From: Gammaproteobacteria bacterium
Lineage (GTDB): Bacteria > Pseudomonadota > Gammaproteobacteria > Eutrophobiales > Eutrophobiaceae
Assembly: GCA_016198885.1 (NCBI GenBank)
Contig: JACQHV010000078.1
Span: 1-10,607, forward strand
Direction of reading: 5' to 3'
Length of the DNA stretch: 10,607 bases
Part shown: piece after piece, positions 1 to 5,703 of the stretch
How positions within the stretch are numbered: the first letter of the stretch is position 1
How the letters are laid out: the number at the start of each line of letters is the position of its first letter
Made by a program: the position numbers and the translations under genes
The notes under the pieces: model-generated
Told to the model about the DNA's origin: nothing
The model's input: only the letters and a program-made list of their open reading frames with translations
Databases searched by the model: none

Positions 1-25
1 CTCTAACCAACTGAGCTACATAGCC
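1..25 (-). tRNA. tRNA gene, 5' part only (probably elongator tRNA-Met)
   Basis: Read on the minus strand, the first 25 bases of a tRNA are visible: the acceptor 5' strand GGCTATG, TA, then the D-arm GCTCAGTTGGTTAGAG. The rest, including the anticodon, lies beyond the left edge. The sequence differs by one base from the start of E. coli elongator tRNA-Met (GGCTACGTAGCTCAG...), which is why Met is proposed. The anticodon is not visible, so the identity is an inference. The 5' end at base 25 is set by similarity to other tRNAs. Confidence 0.8.
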
Positions 26-203
26 ATGGTTTCACATAACTATCTTCTGTCATATTAATGGCTTCGGTAACTTTGGTCACTAAGCTCGATCGTCCATATC
101 TCGCTAAGTGACACGGTCTTGAACTTCCTGTACAAGCCGCTCAGAGAGAAAATGACACGTTAAGTGTCATTTTCTTTATCCTCTTCGCCTGAGCTACATA
201 GCC
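26..203 (-). repeat. Repeat unit B: tRNA 5' fragment, hairpin and spacer, next to the tRNA
   Basis: Read on the minus strand, the unit starts with a 15-base copy of the tRNA 5' end (203 down to 189). It continues GAAGAGGATAAAG, then a perfect hairpin (174-148), then about 120 bases leading to the true tRNA. It shares with unit A the 15-mer, the GAAGNNGATAAAG block, a hairpin at the same place, and the blocks TCTCGCTAA (99-107) and TAAGCTCGA (81-89, plus-strand reading). An imperfect 5-bp hairpin (67-80) precedes TAAGCTCGA. The D-arm part of the tRNA copy is lost, so it cannot be a functional tRNA. The rest of the unit is diverged from unit A. No protein gene is seen. Confidence 0.75.
145..177. 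terminator. Palindromic hairpin of unit B, terminator-like
   Basis: GAAAATGACAC (148-158) and GTGTCATTTTC (164-174) form a perfect 11-bp stem with a 5-base loop. Three more pairs, one of them G-T, extend it to 145-177. Because the stem is A/T-rich at its base, either strand gives a hairpin followed by a T-run, so it could act as a bidirectional intrinsic terminator. It could also be a structural part of the repeat element. On the minus strand it lies downstream of the tRNA fragment at 203-189. Confidence 0.6.
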
Positions 204-430
204 TTCGTTTGAAAAATTCTTACGTTTAATTCCCATGGTTTACTAACCATAGCCCTAAGCTCGACCGGTCGCTACGGACTCCTGTCCTCTCGCGACATTA
301 ATACATCCATGTATGTCATCCTGGTCTCGCTAATGGCCCGGCCTCGTCATCCGCTGACTCGGCGTTCGTCCGGAAAAATGTCCACTGGACATTTTTCTTT
401 ATCGGCTTCACCCAGCTGAGCTACATAGCC
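204..430 (-). repeat. Repeat unit A: outer tRNA 5' fragment, hairpin and spacer
   Basis: Read on the minus strand, the unit opens with the same tRNA 5' 15-mer (430 down to 416), here still followed by a D-loop-like stretch (CTGGGTGAAGC). Then come GATAAAG and a perfect hairpin (397-373). Other blocks shared with unit B are TCTCGCTAA (325-333) and TAAGCTCGA (256-264). It is 49 bases longer than unit B; the extra sequence lies mainly between those two blocks. It is rich in small palindromes: CGACCGGTCG (262-271), ATACAT-CC-ATGTAT (301-314) and ATGGTT-TACT-AACCAT (235-250). No protein gene is supported. Confidence 0.75.
373..397. terminator. Palindromic hairpin of unit A, terminator-like
   Basis: GAAAAATGTCC (373-383) and GGACATTTTTC (387-397) form a perfect 11-bp stem with a 3-base loop, flanked by the same TTTATC (398-403) as the unit B hairpin (175-180). 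The stem sequence differs from that of unit B in both arms while pairing is kept. Like the unit B hairpin, it presents a T-run on either strand. Confidence 0.6.
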
Positions 431-451
431 ATTGGAAATTAAGGAAGCGGG

Positions 452-480
452 ATTTTCTGTACTCTGTTACTTCTTGTCAA
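452..480 (-). promoter_or_regulatory. Sigma70-type promoter reading into the tRNA repeat array
   Basis: On the minus strand, TTGACA (480-475) matches the -35 consensus perfectly. It is separated by 17 bases from GAAAAT (457-452), four of six matches to the -10. Transcription would start near 445, about 15 bases before the outermost tRNA-5' copy (430). That is the spacing expected of a tRNA promoter, so this may be the ancestral tRNA promoter, now about 400 bases from the intact tRNA. It lies in the short gap after the crp stop codon. Confidence 0.5.
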
Positions 481-524
481 GGTTGGGATTACCGGAGTTC
501 AAGGATCTCCTTCCACCTAATCTG

Positions 525-1160
525 TCAACGTGTCCCGAATACGACAATGGTTTTTCCGTTGACCGATATAAGGTGACCTTCTTCCAGGCATTTCAGCACG
601 CGCCCGACCATCTCGCGGGAGCAGCCGACTATTCGTCCAAGTTCCTGACGAGTGATCTTGATCTGCATGCCATTGGGATGTGTCATGGCATCTGGCTCCT
701 TGCACAATTCCAATAATGCCCTTGCAACCCGGCCTTGTACATCGGTAAATGCCAGATCACGGACTTTACCGCTGGTTTTGCGTAACCTGATGGCCATCTG
801 GGACGCAATTGAAAACAGTAATTCCGGGAAGATTGTTTGCAGGGATTTAAAACGCTCATAGTTGATTTTCGCGATCATGCATTTTGTTTTTGCACGCACG
901 AAGGCAGTCCGTTTATGCTCTTCATCAAAGAGCCCGATTTCACCGAAAAAATCACCAGGATTCAGGTAAGCGAGCACAATCTCATGGCCTTTTTGATCTT
1001 CTGCCTGGACGGTTACTGATCCATCCATTATGTAAAAAAGATCGATACTTGGATCACCTTCCTTGATGATTACGCTTTTGGCAGGATATTCCTTCTGGTG
1101 GCAATGTTCGAGGAAGCGCGAAATAATGGTTTCCTGATCACGATATGTAATGTCGGCCAT
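525..1160 (-). CDS. crp: cAMP-receptor-type transcription regulator Crp/Vfr
   Basis: A global regulator of 211 residues, about the usual family length. The N-terminal cyclic-nucleotide domain (about 20-120) keeps the cAMP-contact pattern G73, E74, R84, T129 and S130; E. coli Ser83 is Thr85 here. A long dimer helix follows (about 112-138), then a winged helix-turn-helix at 169-192. Its recognition helix SREMVGR carries R182, E183 and R187, equivalent to the DNA-reading residues of E. coli Crp. The C-terminal half is almost Vfr-like. The ATG start is supported by an AGGGG ribosome-binding site nine bases upstream. It diverges from an OsmC-family gene, as crp does from yhfA in E. coli. Direct cAMP dependence is inferred from the family. 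Confidence 0.93.
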   Translation of the reverse strand: MADITYRDQETIISRFLEHCHQKEYPAKSVIIKEGDPSIDLFYIMDGSVTVQAEDQKGHEIVLAYLNPGDFFGEIGLFDEEHKRTAFVRAKTKCMIAKINYERFKSLQTIFPELLFSIASQMAIRLRKTSGKVRDLAFTDVQGRVARALLELCKEPDAMTHPNGMQIKITRQELGRIVGCSREMVGRVLKCLEEGHLISVNGKTIVVFGTR

Positions 1161-1189
1161 GTAGCTGTTACCCCTTCGAGCAGCAAGAC

Positions 1190-1218
1190 TTACGCCGGAT
1201 ATGGCATACTCTTATAGA
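1190..1218 (+). promoter_or_regulatory. Probable promoter of the OsmC-family gene
   Basis: TTACGC (1190-1195) and TATAGA (1213-1218) are spaced by exactly 17 bases, about 50 bases before the ATG at 1271. The -35 box is a weak match and the -10 a fair one. Confidence 0.4.
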
Positions 1219-1225
1219 GAATAAA

Positions 1226-1254
1226 GTTATGTTACCCTTTTTCCGGATTTTCAA
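1226..1254 (-). promoter_or_regulatory. Probable crp promoter
   Basis: On the minus strand, TTGAAA (1254-1249) and CATAAC (1231-1226) are spaced by 17 bases, five and four matches to the sigma70 boxes. It overlaps the divergent OsmC-gene promoter region. No clear TGTGA-N6-TCACA Crp site was seen here. Confidence 0.45.
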
Positions 1255-1270
1255 CCAGTTGGAGATATAG

Positions 1271-1690
1271 ATGGAAACTCAATTAAGGTGGGCAGGGGGA
1301 GCTGCCTTTATCGGTTTATCCTCGGGTGGTCATACGGTTGTTATGGATGGGCCTCCTGAAGGTGGTGGGCGTAATCTGGGTCCACGCCCCATGGAAATGT
1401 TGCTGCTCAGCATGGGTGCCTGCAGTACCTACGATGTTGTATCAATCCTGCAAAAATCCAGGCAAAAATTATCCGGATGTGATGTAAAGATTACCGCCAA
1501 TCGTGCAGATGAGCATCCGAAGATATTTACTGATATACATATTCATTACATAGTAAGCGGAAAGGGGCTTGCGGAAAAAAGTGTTAAGCGCGCAATCCAG
1601 CTTTCAGCTGAAAAATATTGTTCGGCATCAATTATGCTGGGCGCAATGGCCAAAATCACACATGATTATGAGATAGTGGAGACTGAATGA
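1271..1690 (+). CDS. yhfA: OsmC-family protein (YhfA type)
   Basis: A cytoplasmic protein of 139 residues, typical OsmC/Ohr size. It closely follows E. coli YhfA along its length: the PMEM-LLLSMGACSTYDVVSILQK segment (residues 40-62) and LSAEKYCSASIML (111-123). The two family cysteines are present at C51 and C117; in OsmC/Ohr proteins such a pair is the redox-active thiol-peroxidase site. Whether this branch reduces hydroperoxides is not established. The ATG is preceded by GGAG six bases upstream. It stands divergent from crp, an arrangement also seen in E. coli, and converges on the cyclophilin-like gene 18 bases beyond its stop. The gene name rests on sequence similarity plus this synteny. 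Confidence 0.87.
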   Translation: METQLRWAGGAAFIGLSSGGHTVVMDGPPEGGGRNLGPRPMEMLLLSMGACSTYDVVSILQKSRQKLSGCDVKITANRADEHPKIFTDIHIHYIVSGKGLAEKSVKRAIQLSAEKYCSASIMLGAMAKITHDYEIVETE

Positions 1691-1708
1691 TGCGGCCCAA
1701 ATTTATTA

Positions 1709-2083
1709 TCAGTCAGTTAATTTTACTAATACCGGGTCACCATCCTTAACTTGAGCCAGAGATCTGACGTCAGTTAAAGACCTGCCCCAAATATTGGTTG
1801 TATCCGCCAATCTGATTTCATTCCCGTGCGATACGGGGGTAGTTCCATATCCGATAGCGATGCACTGGCCTTCAACCCAAAAGGCCAACTCGCCTTGTTC
1901 AACAACATCCCGTGCATCAGGTTCCTTTTCCACATTAAGAGGGGTTGAAAAATAAACTTCATTTCCCCATGTCTGGGCAGATGAAGTAAAGGGGACATAT
2001 TTCAGTATTTCATTTGCTGTGGCAGTGTCAAATATTTCAGCTTCCAGGGTGACCGTACCGATCTTTATAATCAATTTTCCCAT
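1709..2083 (-). CDS. Cyclophilin-like fold protein (TM1367 / former DUF369 type)
   Basis: A protein of 124 residues from the ATG at 2083. An in-frame TTG two codons upstream (2089) is an alternative start. Neither has a clear ribosome-binding site. The sequence fits the small bacterial cyclophilin-like family: LIIKIGTVTLEAEIFDTATA at the N terminus, WGNEVYFSTP (about 39-48), a VVEQGELAFW-EGQCIAIGYGTTPVS core and a NEIRLADTTNIWGR segment. Members share the cyclophilin beta-barrel, but prolyl isomerase activity is not demonstrated for most and should not be assumed. No signal peptide is visible, so it is likely cytoplasmic. It follows the response-regulator gene by about 26 bases and is probably co-transcribed with it. 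Confidence 0.75.
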   Translation of the reverse strand: MGKLIIKIGTVTLEAEIFDTATANEILKYVPFTSSAQTWGNEVYFSTPLNVEKEPDARDVVEQGELAFWVEGQCIAIGYGTTPVSHGNEIRLADTTNIWGRSLTDVRSLAQVKDGDPVLVKLTD

Positions 2084-2109
2084 GGACAAAAAATAATAAC
2101 GACGGATTT

Positions 2110-2757
2110 TTATGAATTATCCTTTTTAATTAATAGCCCGACTGGACCAGTTATAATCTTGTGAATCAGAAGTGATTGCCGGTTGGTGTTTGTTTTGCGG
2201 AATATTCTTTTAAGATGTGTCCGCACCGTTGATGTGCTGATATTCAGATCATCAGCCGCATTTTTCAATTCTGGGAATTCAATCAGTTTTGCGGCAACCC
2301 TGGCCTCAGCCGGAGTGAGATCGTATAAATTCTCCAGGACATCCTCTACAGAGATTTTTATATTTATGCAATTGTGTTTATCCGGTTTTGTTTTTGCCAG
2401 TGCAAATTCTATCGTTGTCCGTAGATCAGTTTCTCTGAGTGGTTTATTAATAAAGCCGGCAGGTCCGGCGGATTTTGCCCTTTCCAATGTGGCTTCATCT
2501 GTATGCGCGGTTACAAAAATCACAGGGACTTTAAGGTGTTTTATGATTACTTCAGCCGCATCAATACCATCGAGTCCCTTGCCCAGATGAATATCCATAA
2601 GCACGAGGTCCGGTTGAAAATCCTTGGTATTTTCAATCGCCTCTCTTCCATTTGATGCTGTACCGACAACCTTATAGCCATTATTTTCAGTGTAAATTTG
2701 CATCACCGAGACAGTTGTGCGGTCATCATCAACAATGAGGATTTTCCCTTTGGACAT
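2110..2757 (-). CDS. Orphan response regulator, REC plus LuxR-type helix-turn-helix
   Basis: A protein of 215 residues. The receiver domain occupies about 4-122 with the acidic pocket D10-D12, phospho-acceptor D55 (in LVLMDIHLG), T83 and K105. An approximately 20-residue linker leads to a GerE/LuxR-type helix-turn-helix at about 145-200 (LTPAEARVA ... STSTVRTHLKRIF). It is therefore a DNA-binding two-component regulator. No histidine kinase is in the window, so its partner is unknown. The ATG at 2757 is chosen because GGAG lies five bases upstream; an in-frame GTG at 2778 lacks such a site and would add seven residues. The cyclophilin-like gene follows in the same direction. Confidence 0.88.
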   Translation of the reverse strand: MSKGKILIVDDDRTTVSVMQIYTENNGYKVVGTASNGREAIENTKDFQPDLVLMDIHLGKGLDGIDAAEVIIKHLKVPVIFVTAHTDEATLERAKSAGPAGFINKPLRETDLRTTIEFALAKTKPDKHNCINIKISVEDVLENLYDLTPAEARVAAKLIEFPELKNAADDLNISTSTVRTHLKRIFRKTNTNRQSLLIHKIITGPVGLLIKKDNS

Positions 2758-2832
2758 TCTTTCTCCTAGATGGGACACGAGAGTGCAATGTGTAAAACGA
2801 ATATTACGATATCATTAAAATTGAGTATCCTC

Positions 2833-2856
2833 TATATACCTTAATTGGTGTATATA
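2833..2856. repeat. Inverted repeat TATATAC-N10-GTATATA upstream of the response regulator
   Basis: Perfect 7-base arms at 2833-2839 and 2850-2856 are separated by ten bases, about 75 bases upstream of the response-regulator start. The layout resembles an operator for a dimeric regulator and could serve autoregulation, but the arms are A/T-rich and chance is possible. The rest of the 178-base gap (2758-2935) shows no gene. Confidence 0.35.
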
Positions 2857-2935
2857 CTATGTACCCAGTTTGGATGATATACAGACTTAATGTAATAGAA
2901 GTGATGAATTTGTCAGCAGGTAACAGATCAAACTT

Positions 2936-3214
2936 TCAGAATTTTTTCGGATTCTCGGCACGGCGGATATAAAACTTGAAGAGCTGCTCAGATTCAATAA
3001 CATTCATGAGTTCATGATTTGTGCGGGCGCAATATGCCTCAAAATCAACCACTGAATGCGGATCAGTGGCTTCGACGTACAATATCTGTCCTGGTTGCAT
3101 TTTATTCAGCAAGACCTTTGTCTTGAGTACAGGCAAGGGACAGTTCAAACCCTTGGCATCCAGGGTTTGATCGTATTGAATATCGGTTAATGTTTCGTGT
3201 TTGGACACAGGCAA
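2936..3214 (-). CDS. tusA: TusA-family sulfur carrier protein
   Basis: A small cytoplasmic protein of 92 residues. It has the TusA signature LDAKGLNCPLPVLKTK (residues 18-33) with the CPxP motif and the persulfide-carrying C25. Next come PGQILYVEATDPHSVVDFEAYC (41-62) and a final beta strand FKFYIRR. TusA proteins pass persulfide sulfur between partners in tRNA thiolation, molybdenum-cofactor synthesis or sulfur oxidation. The neighbours do not say which applies. The start is TTG (3214): GGAGAAA lies nine bases upstream, an in-frame TAA lies three codons upstream, and no ATG is available. The N-terminal tail of about 15 residues is longer than in E. coli TusA. The symbol is at family level; the exact subtype is unsure. 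Confidence 0.8.
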   Translation of the reverse strand: MPVSKHETLTDIQYDQTLDAKGLNCPLPVLKTKVLLNKMQPGQILYVEATDPHSVVDFEAYCARTNHELMNVIESEQLFKFYIRRAENPKKF

Positions 3215-3241
3215 TTGCAGTTATTTCTCCAAGTAATAAAA

Positions 3242-3247
3242 ATTATA
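3242..3247 (-). promoter_or_regulatory. Candidate -10 box for the tusA-family gene
   Basis: A perfect TATAAT on the minus strand, 28 bases before the TTG start, in the 85-base gap after the receptor gene. No good -35 is seen at the right distance. The gap is A/T-rich, so the match may be fortuitous. Confidence 0.35.
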
Positions 3248-3299
3248 CATCATATAATCATCGGAATAACGTTTATTGTTGGAAAACAAATAGTTAAAT

Positions 3300-5282
3300 T
3301 CAAAATCTGGCGCGAATGCCGATCATCCCGGAGCGCCCTGGCAGTGGTGCACGGTCCTTTATAAAAGAAGTGTGCTGACGTGCCCCCTGATCAAACAGGT
3401 TTATCCCTCTGATAAATATGGTCGTACCAGTCCCATCCAGAGAGAAGTTATATGAAACATCCGCATTCAACAGGGTGTAACCGTCCGTCTCGGTTTCCAG
3501 CGGATTAACATCACGTTGTTTGAATACTTCGATCAGATCAACACCCGCCTGTAATTGATTGAAGGCATAAAGCAGACCACCGCCCAACCTGGGTGGTGAA
3601 ATGCGTGGAATATCATTTCCGCTATCCACTTTGCCGCGTACATAATCACCGAACAGCCGCAGCCCCAAATCACCCTGTGCTCCTTGCAGCAGGCCGATAA
3701 TTGCCTCTGCCTCTGCACCATAAAAGATTGAATTATCCTGCTGAATTTGTGTTAACAATAATTCACCTCCGGGTACCCCGGTTTCATCGACCAGATCGGT
3801 TTGACCGTCATTATCCAGATCGAGCCCTTCAAGGAAAATAAAATCTTCAATGTAGTTTAGAAAAAGATTCAGGGTCCATGAAATGCGACCTGTTTCATTT
3901 TTAAATGATAAATCAAAATTGTTCAATGTTTCTTCACCAAGACCGGGATTACCAATCTCGAAATTTCCAGTCGCAAGATGGGGTCCATTGGCAAAAAGCT
4001 CTTCCTCGGCTGGCACCCGTTGTGATCGTGAAAGTGAGAGGCCCAGGGAATAGTCTTCCGTGAAATGCCAGTGTGTTCCGCCCGCGATGCTATAGACGTC
4101 AAAATCATTCGATGAAAAGCCGGAAATGGTCGTCGGTTCATAATGTTTGTATTCAAATCGTCCACCCAGTTCAAAATGCCAGTTTCCAACATCGGTATCT
4201 TCCAGAATAAAGACTGCAATACCCTGTGATTTAACCGCGGGTACGAAAGCTTCGTCTCCCTTGGCACTGAAACTTCTCAGATTAAATTGCGTACCGAGCG
4301 AACCGAACCAGTCTACAACAGGCAGGTGCTGTAATTCCAACCTGCCTTCCCATTCATCATTGAAAAATACCGTGCCGGGTGTAGCGAGATCTTCAAACTC
4401 CGTGTGATTATAGTCATTATGTGCAGCACGAAGACGTAAACCTGAAAATCCGGGAAACGGTTCTGCAAGTTGTGCGGCGAAATCAATGCGATCCTGTTCT
4501 GTTTCAAGAAATACCGCTTCCGGATCATCCGGATCCAGTGGAACTTCATGTGTTGATTCCAGGCGCCCGAATGAAGCCCCGAAAAAACCGCGATCAAAGA
4601 AATAGGAAGAACCAATATTAACATCCGTATTATCAAATCCACTGTTTAAAATCTCACCGTCTACCGCGTTGTAATTGTTGGTATCGCGCAATGTGCCATC
4701 AACGTGCATGGCAAAATCATCCACACCGCCATCGGTACGAAAAGCTAACAACTTTTCCTGATTAACCGAGTTGAAACGGGTTTCAGCAGCAGCGGTGAAA
4801 TATTCAGGAACATATTCAGGAATCCGTCCGGTCACCATGTTGACCAGGCCGCCTGAAGCACTACTCCCGTAAAGTAATGTTGCAGGTCCTCTGAAAATTT
4901 CTATCTGTTGCGCCTGAAATGGTTCGATCGTTACGGCATGATCGACACTAATCGTTGACACATCCATCGATCCGATGCCGCTTTGCAATACTTGAACGCG
5001 TGGTCCACCCAGACCACGGATAATCGGACGGCTCGCAAACGGGCCGAAGAAAGAGGCATTGACTCCGATTTCATTCGACAGAGTCTCACCGATACTGGGT
5101 GATTTGACCTTATCGAGATCGTCCCCGCCCAAAACAGAGACCGGTTGCGCAATATGTTCAAGGCTGCCCAGGCCTAATGGTCTGGCTGTTACGTTGAGTT
5201 CTTCAAGTTGTATGGTTTCCTCTGCCAGTAACAATGGACAGAACAATAACAATAGATATAAACAGATTAATGTTTTTTTCAT
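3300..5282 (-). CDS. znuD: ZnuD-like TonB-dependent outer-membrane receptor (zinc)
   Basis: A beta-barrel receptor of 660 residues. A signal peptide spans about 1-20 (MKK, a leucine-rich core, then LLLA before EE), with a TonB-box-like ELNVTA next. The plug domain (about 40-150) has the ZnuD-type segments SPSIGETLSNE-GVNASFFGP, RPIIRGLGGPRVQVLQ and SVDHAVTIEP. The barrel ends in SGMIGIRARF with a terminal Phe, as expected for outer-membrane assembly. ZnuD-type receptors import zinc at low zinc; TonB-ExbBD genes are not in this window. The ATG at 5282 fits the signal peptide and has GGGG nine bases upstream; an in-frame GTG at 5297 is less likely. Residues 488-499 form an EF-hand-like loop. 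The gene lies downstream of the small Cys/His protein in the Zur-controlled leftward operon. Zinc specificity is inferred from family and context. Confidence 0.88.
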   Translation of the reverse strand: MKKTLICLYLLLLFCPLLLAEETIQLEELNVTARPLGLGSLEHIAQPVSVLGGDDLDKVKSPSIGETLSNEIGVNASFFGPFASRPIIRGLGGPRVQVLQSGIGSMDVSTISVDHAVTIEPFQAQQIEIFRGPATLLYGSSASGGLVNMVTGRIPEYVPEYFTAAAETRFNSVNQEKLLAFRTDGGVDDFAMHVDGTLRDTNNYNAVDGEILNSGFDNTDVNIGSSYFFDRGFFGASFGRLESTHEVPLDPDDPEAVFLETEQDRIDFAAQLAEPFPGFSGLRLRAAHNDYNHTEFEDLATPGTVFFNDEWEGRLELQHLPVVDWFGSLGTQFNLRSFSAKGDEAFVPAVKSQGIAVFILEDTDVGNWHFELGGRFEYKHYEPTTISGFSSNDFDVYSIAGGTHWHFTEDYSLGLSLSRSQRVPAEEELFANGPHLATGNFEIGNPGLGEETLNNFDLSFKNETGRISWTLNLFLNYIEDFIFLEGLDLDNDGQTDLVDETGVPGGELLLTQIQQDNSIFYGAEAEAIIGLLQGAQGDLGLRLFGDYVRGKVDSGNDIPRISPPRLGGGLLYAFNQLQAGVDLIEVFKQRDVNPLETETDGYTLLNADVSYNFSLDGTGTTIFIRGINLFDQGARQHTSFIKDRAPLPGRSGMIGIRARF

Positions 5283-5309
5283 TGAACTTATCCCCACTCA
5301 AAATGAATG

Positions 5310-5328
5310 CCGCAAACCTGAATTGCGG
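5310..5328 (-). promoter_or_regulatory. Intergenic hairpin before the receptor gene
   Basis: CCGCAA (5310-5315) and TTGCGG (5323-5328) form a 6-bp stem with a 7-base loop, in the gap between the small Cys/His gene and the receptor. Alternative pairings with flanking AAACC/GGTTT are possible. There is no T-run, so it is not a standard terminator. It may affect mRNA processing or differential expression within the operon. Confidence 0.3.
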
Positions 5329-5350
5329 TTTGTGCAGGTACATAATGTTG

Positions 5351-5644
5351 CTAGATATGGGGATGTTCAGGCGGGGCGCGTATTGCGCTTGCAGATTCCG
5401 CTTGTTTTGTGTAATGGCCGGATGTGAGAAGAATAATATCGAGTGGAAATTTGATAACTGGAAGAGGTGTGTCGTCAATAACCGTAAAGTGCTTATAGTG
5501 GTTTCCCAGGGCGCAGACAGCGCACCGGGAATTGTCAGCTTTCAATACGTGTTCTGTTGCATGGGTGAGCACCAGCCACTGGCATAAGACCAGAAACACA
5601 GCCAGCAGTATTGCGAATTTTCCCCTGAGCTGAAGCATGAGCAT
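5351..5644 (-). CDS. Small secreted Cys/His protein, first gene of the Zur-controlled leftward operon
   Basis: A protein of 97 residues. A hydrophobic segment (about 8-27) followed by THA before TEH reads as a cleavable signal peptide (cut near residue 29), so the mature form of about 68 residues should be periplasmic. It carries potential metal ligands H32, C41-x-x-C44, H49, H52, H77, H94 and H96. The layout recalls the small DUF2946-like proteins often found beside metal TonB receptors, but I cannot assign it firmly. The ATG at 5644 is preceded by AAGGTG ten bases upstream and by a promoter covered by the Zur box. The receptor gene follows 68 bases downstream. A periplasmic zinc-handling role is an inference from ligands, location and regulation. 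Confidence 0.75.
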   Translation of the reverse strand: MLMLQLRGKFAILLAVFLVLCQWLVLTHATEHVLKADNSRCAVCALGNHYKHFTVIDDTPLPVIKFPLDIILLTSGHYTKQAESASAIRAPPEHPHI

Positions 5645-5662
5645 TAACAGCTTACACCTTAA

Positions 5663-5679
5663 ATGTTATATTATAACAT
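5663..5679. promoter_or_regulatory. Zur box (perfect 17-bp palindrome)
   Basis: ATGTTATA-T-TATAACAT is perfectly symmetric with 8-base arms and matches the gammaproteobacterial Zur-site core (GTTATANTATAAC). It sits between the divergent small Cys/His gene and zur, and overlaps the -10 of the leftward promoter. Zn-bound Zur would therefore block leftward transcription, and plausibly its own operon. Confidence 0.85.
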
Positions 5680-5692
5680 AACATTATTTCAA
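5665..5692 (-). promoter_or_regulatory. Leftward promoter of the small Cys/His gene and receptor operon
   Basis: On the minus strand, TTGAAA (5692-5687) and TATAAC (5670-5665) are spaced by 16 bases, each five of six matches. The -10 lies inside the Zur box. Transcription would start near 5658, giving a short leader before the ATG at 5644. A rightward promoter for zur is less clear; TTAAAT (5659-5664) and CATTAT (5682-5687) at 17 bases are possible. Confidence 0.55.
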
Positions 5693-5703
5693 GTCATTAA
5701 ATT

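Noticed and set aside
26..430. CRISPR array or additional complete tRNAs in the repeat region
   Set aside because: Only three copies of a 15-mer exist with unequal spacing (178 and 227 bases) and the spacers are related to each other. No T-arm (GGTTCGA-type) or anticodon arm is found with the upstream copies.
432..716. Plus-strand open frame of 94 codons
   Set aside because: It overlaps crp on the other strand, which has full family similarity. The plus-strand product shows no recognisable motif and no ribosome-binding site.
1161..1270. Crp operator in the crp/OsmC-gene divergent region
   Set aside because: No TGTGA-N6-TCACA-like palindrome was found, so autoregulation is not claimed from sequence.
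3240..3299. Terminator after the receptor gene (TTGTT-TTCC-AACAA)
   Set aside because: The stem is only five weak pairs and is not followed by a T-run.
3923..4642. Overlapping open frames inside the receptor gene (both strands)
   Set aside because: The receptor frame is continuous with plug, barrel and terminal Phe signatures. The alternatives have no family features.
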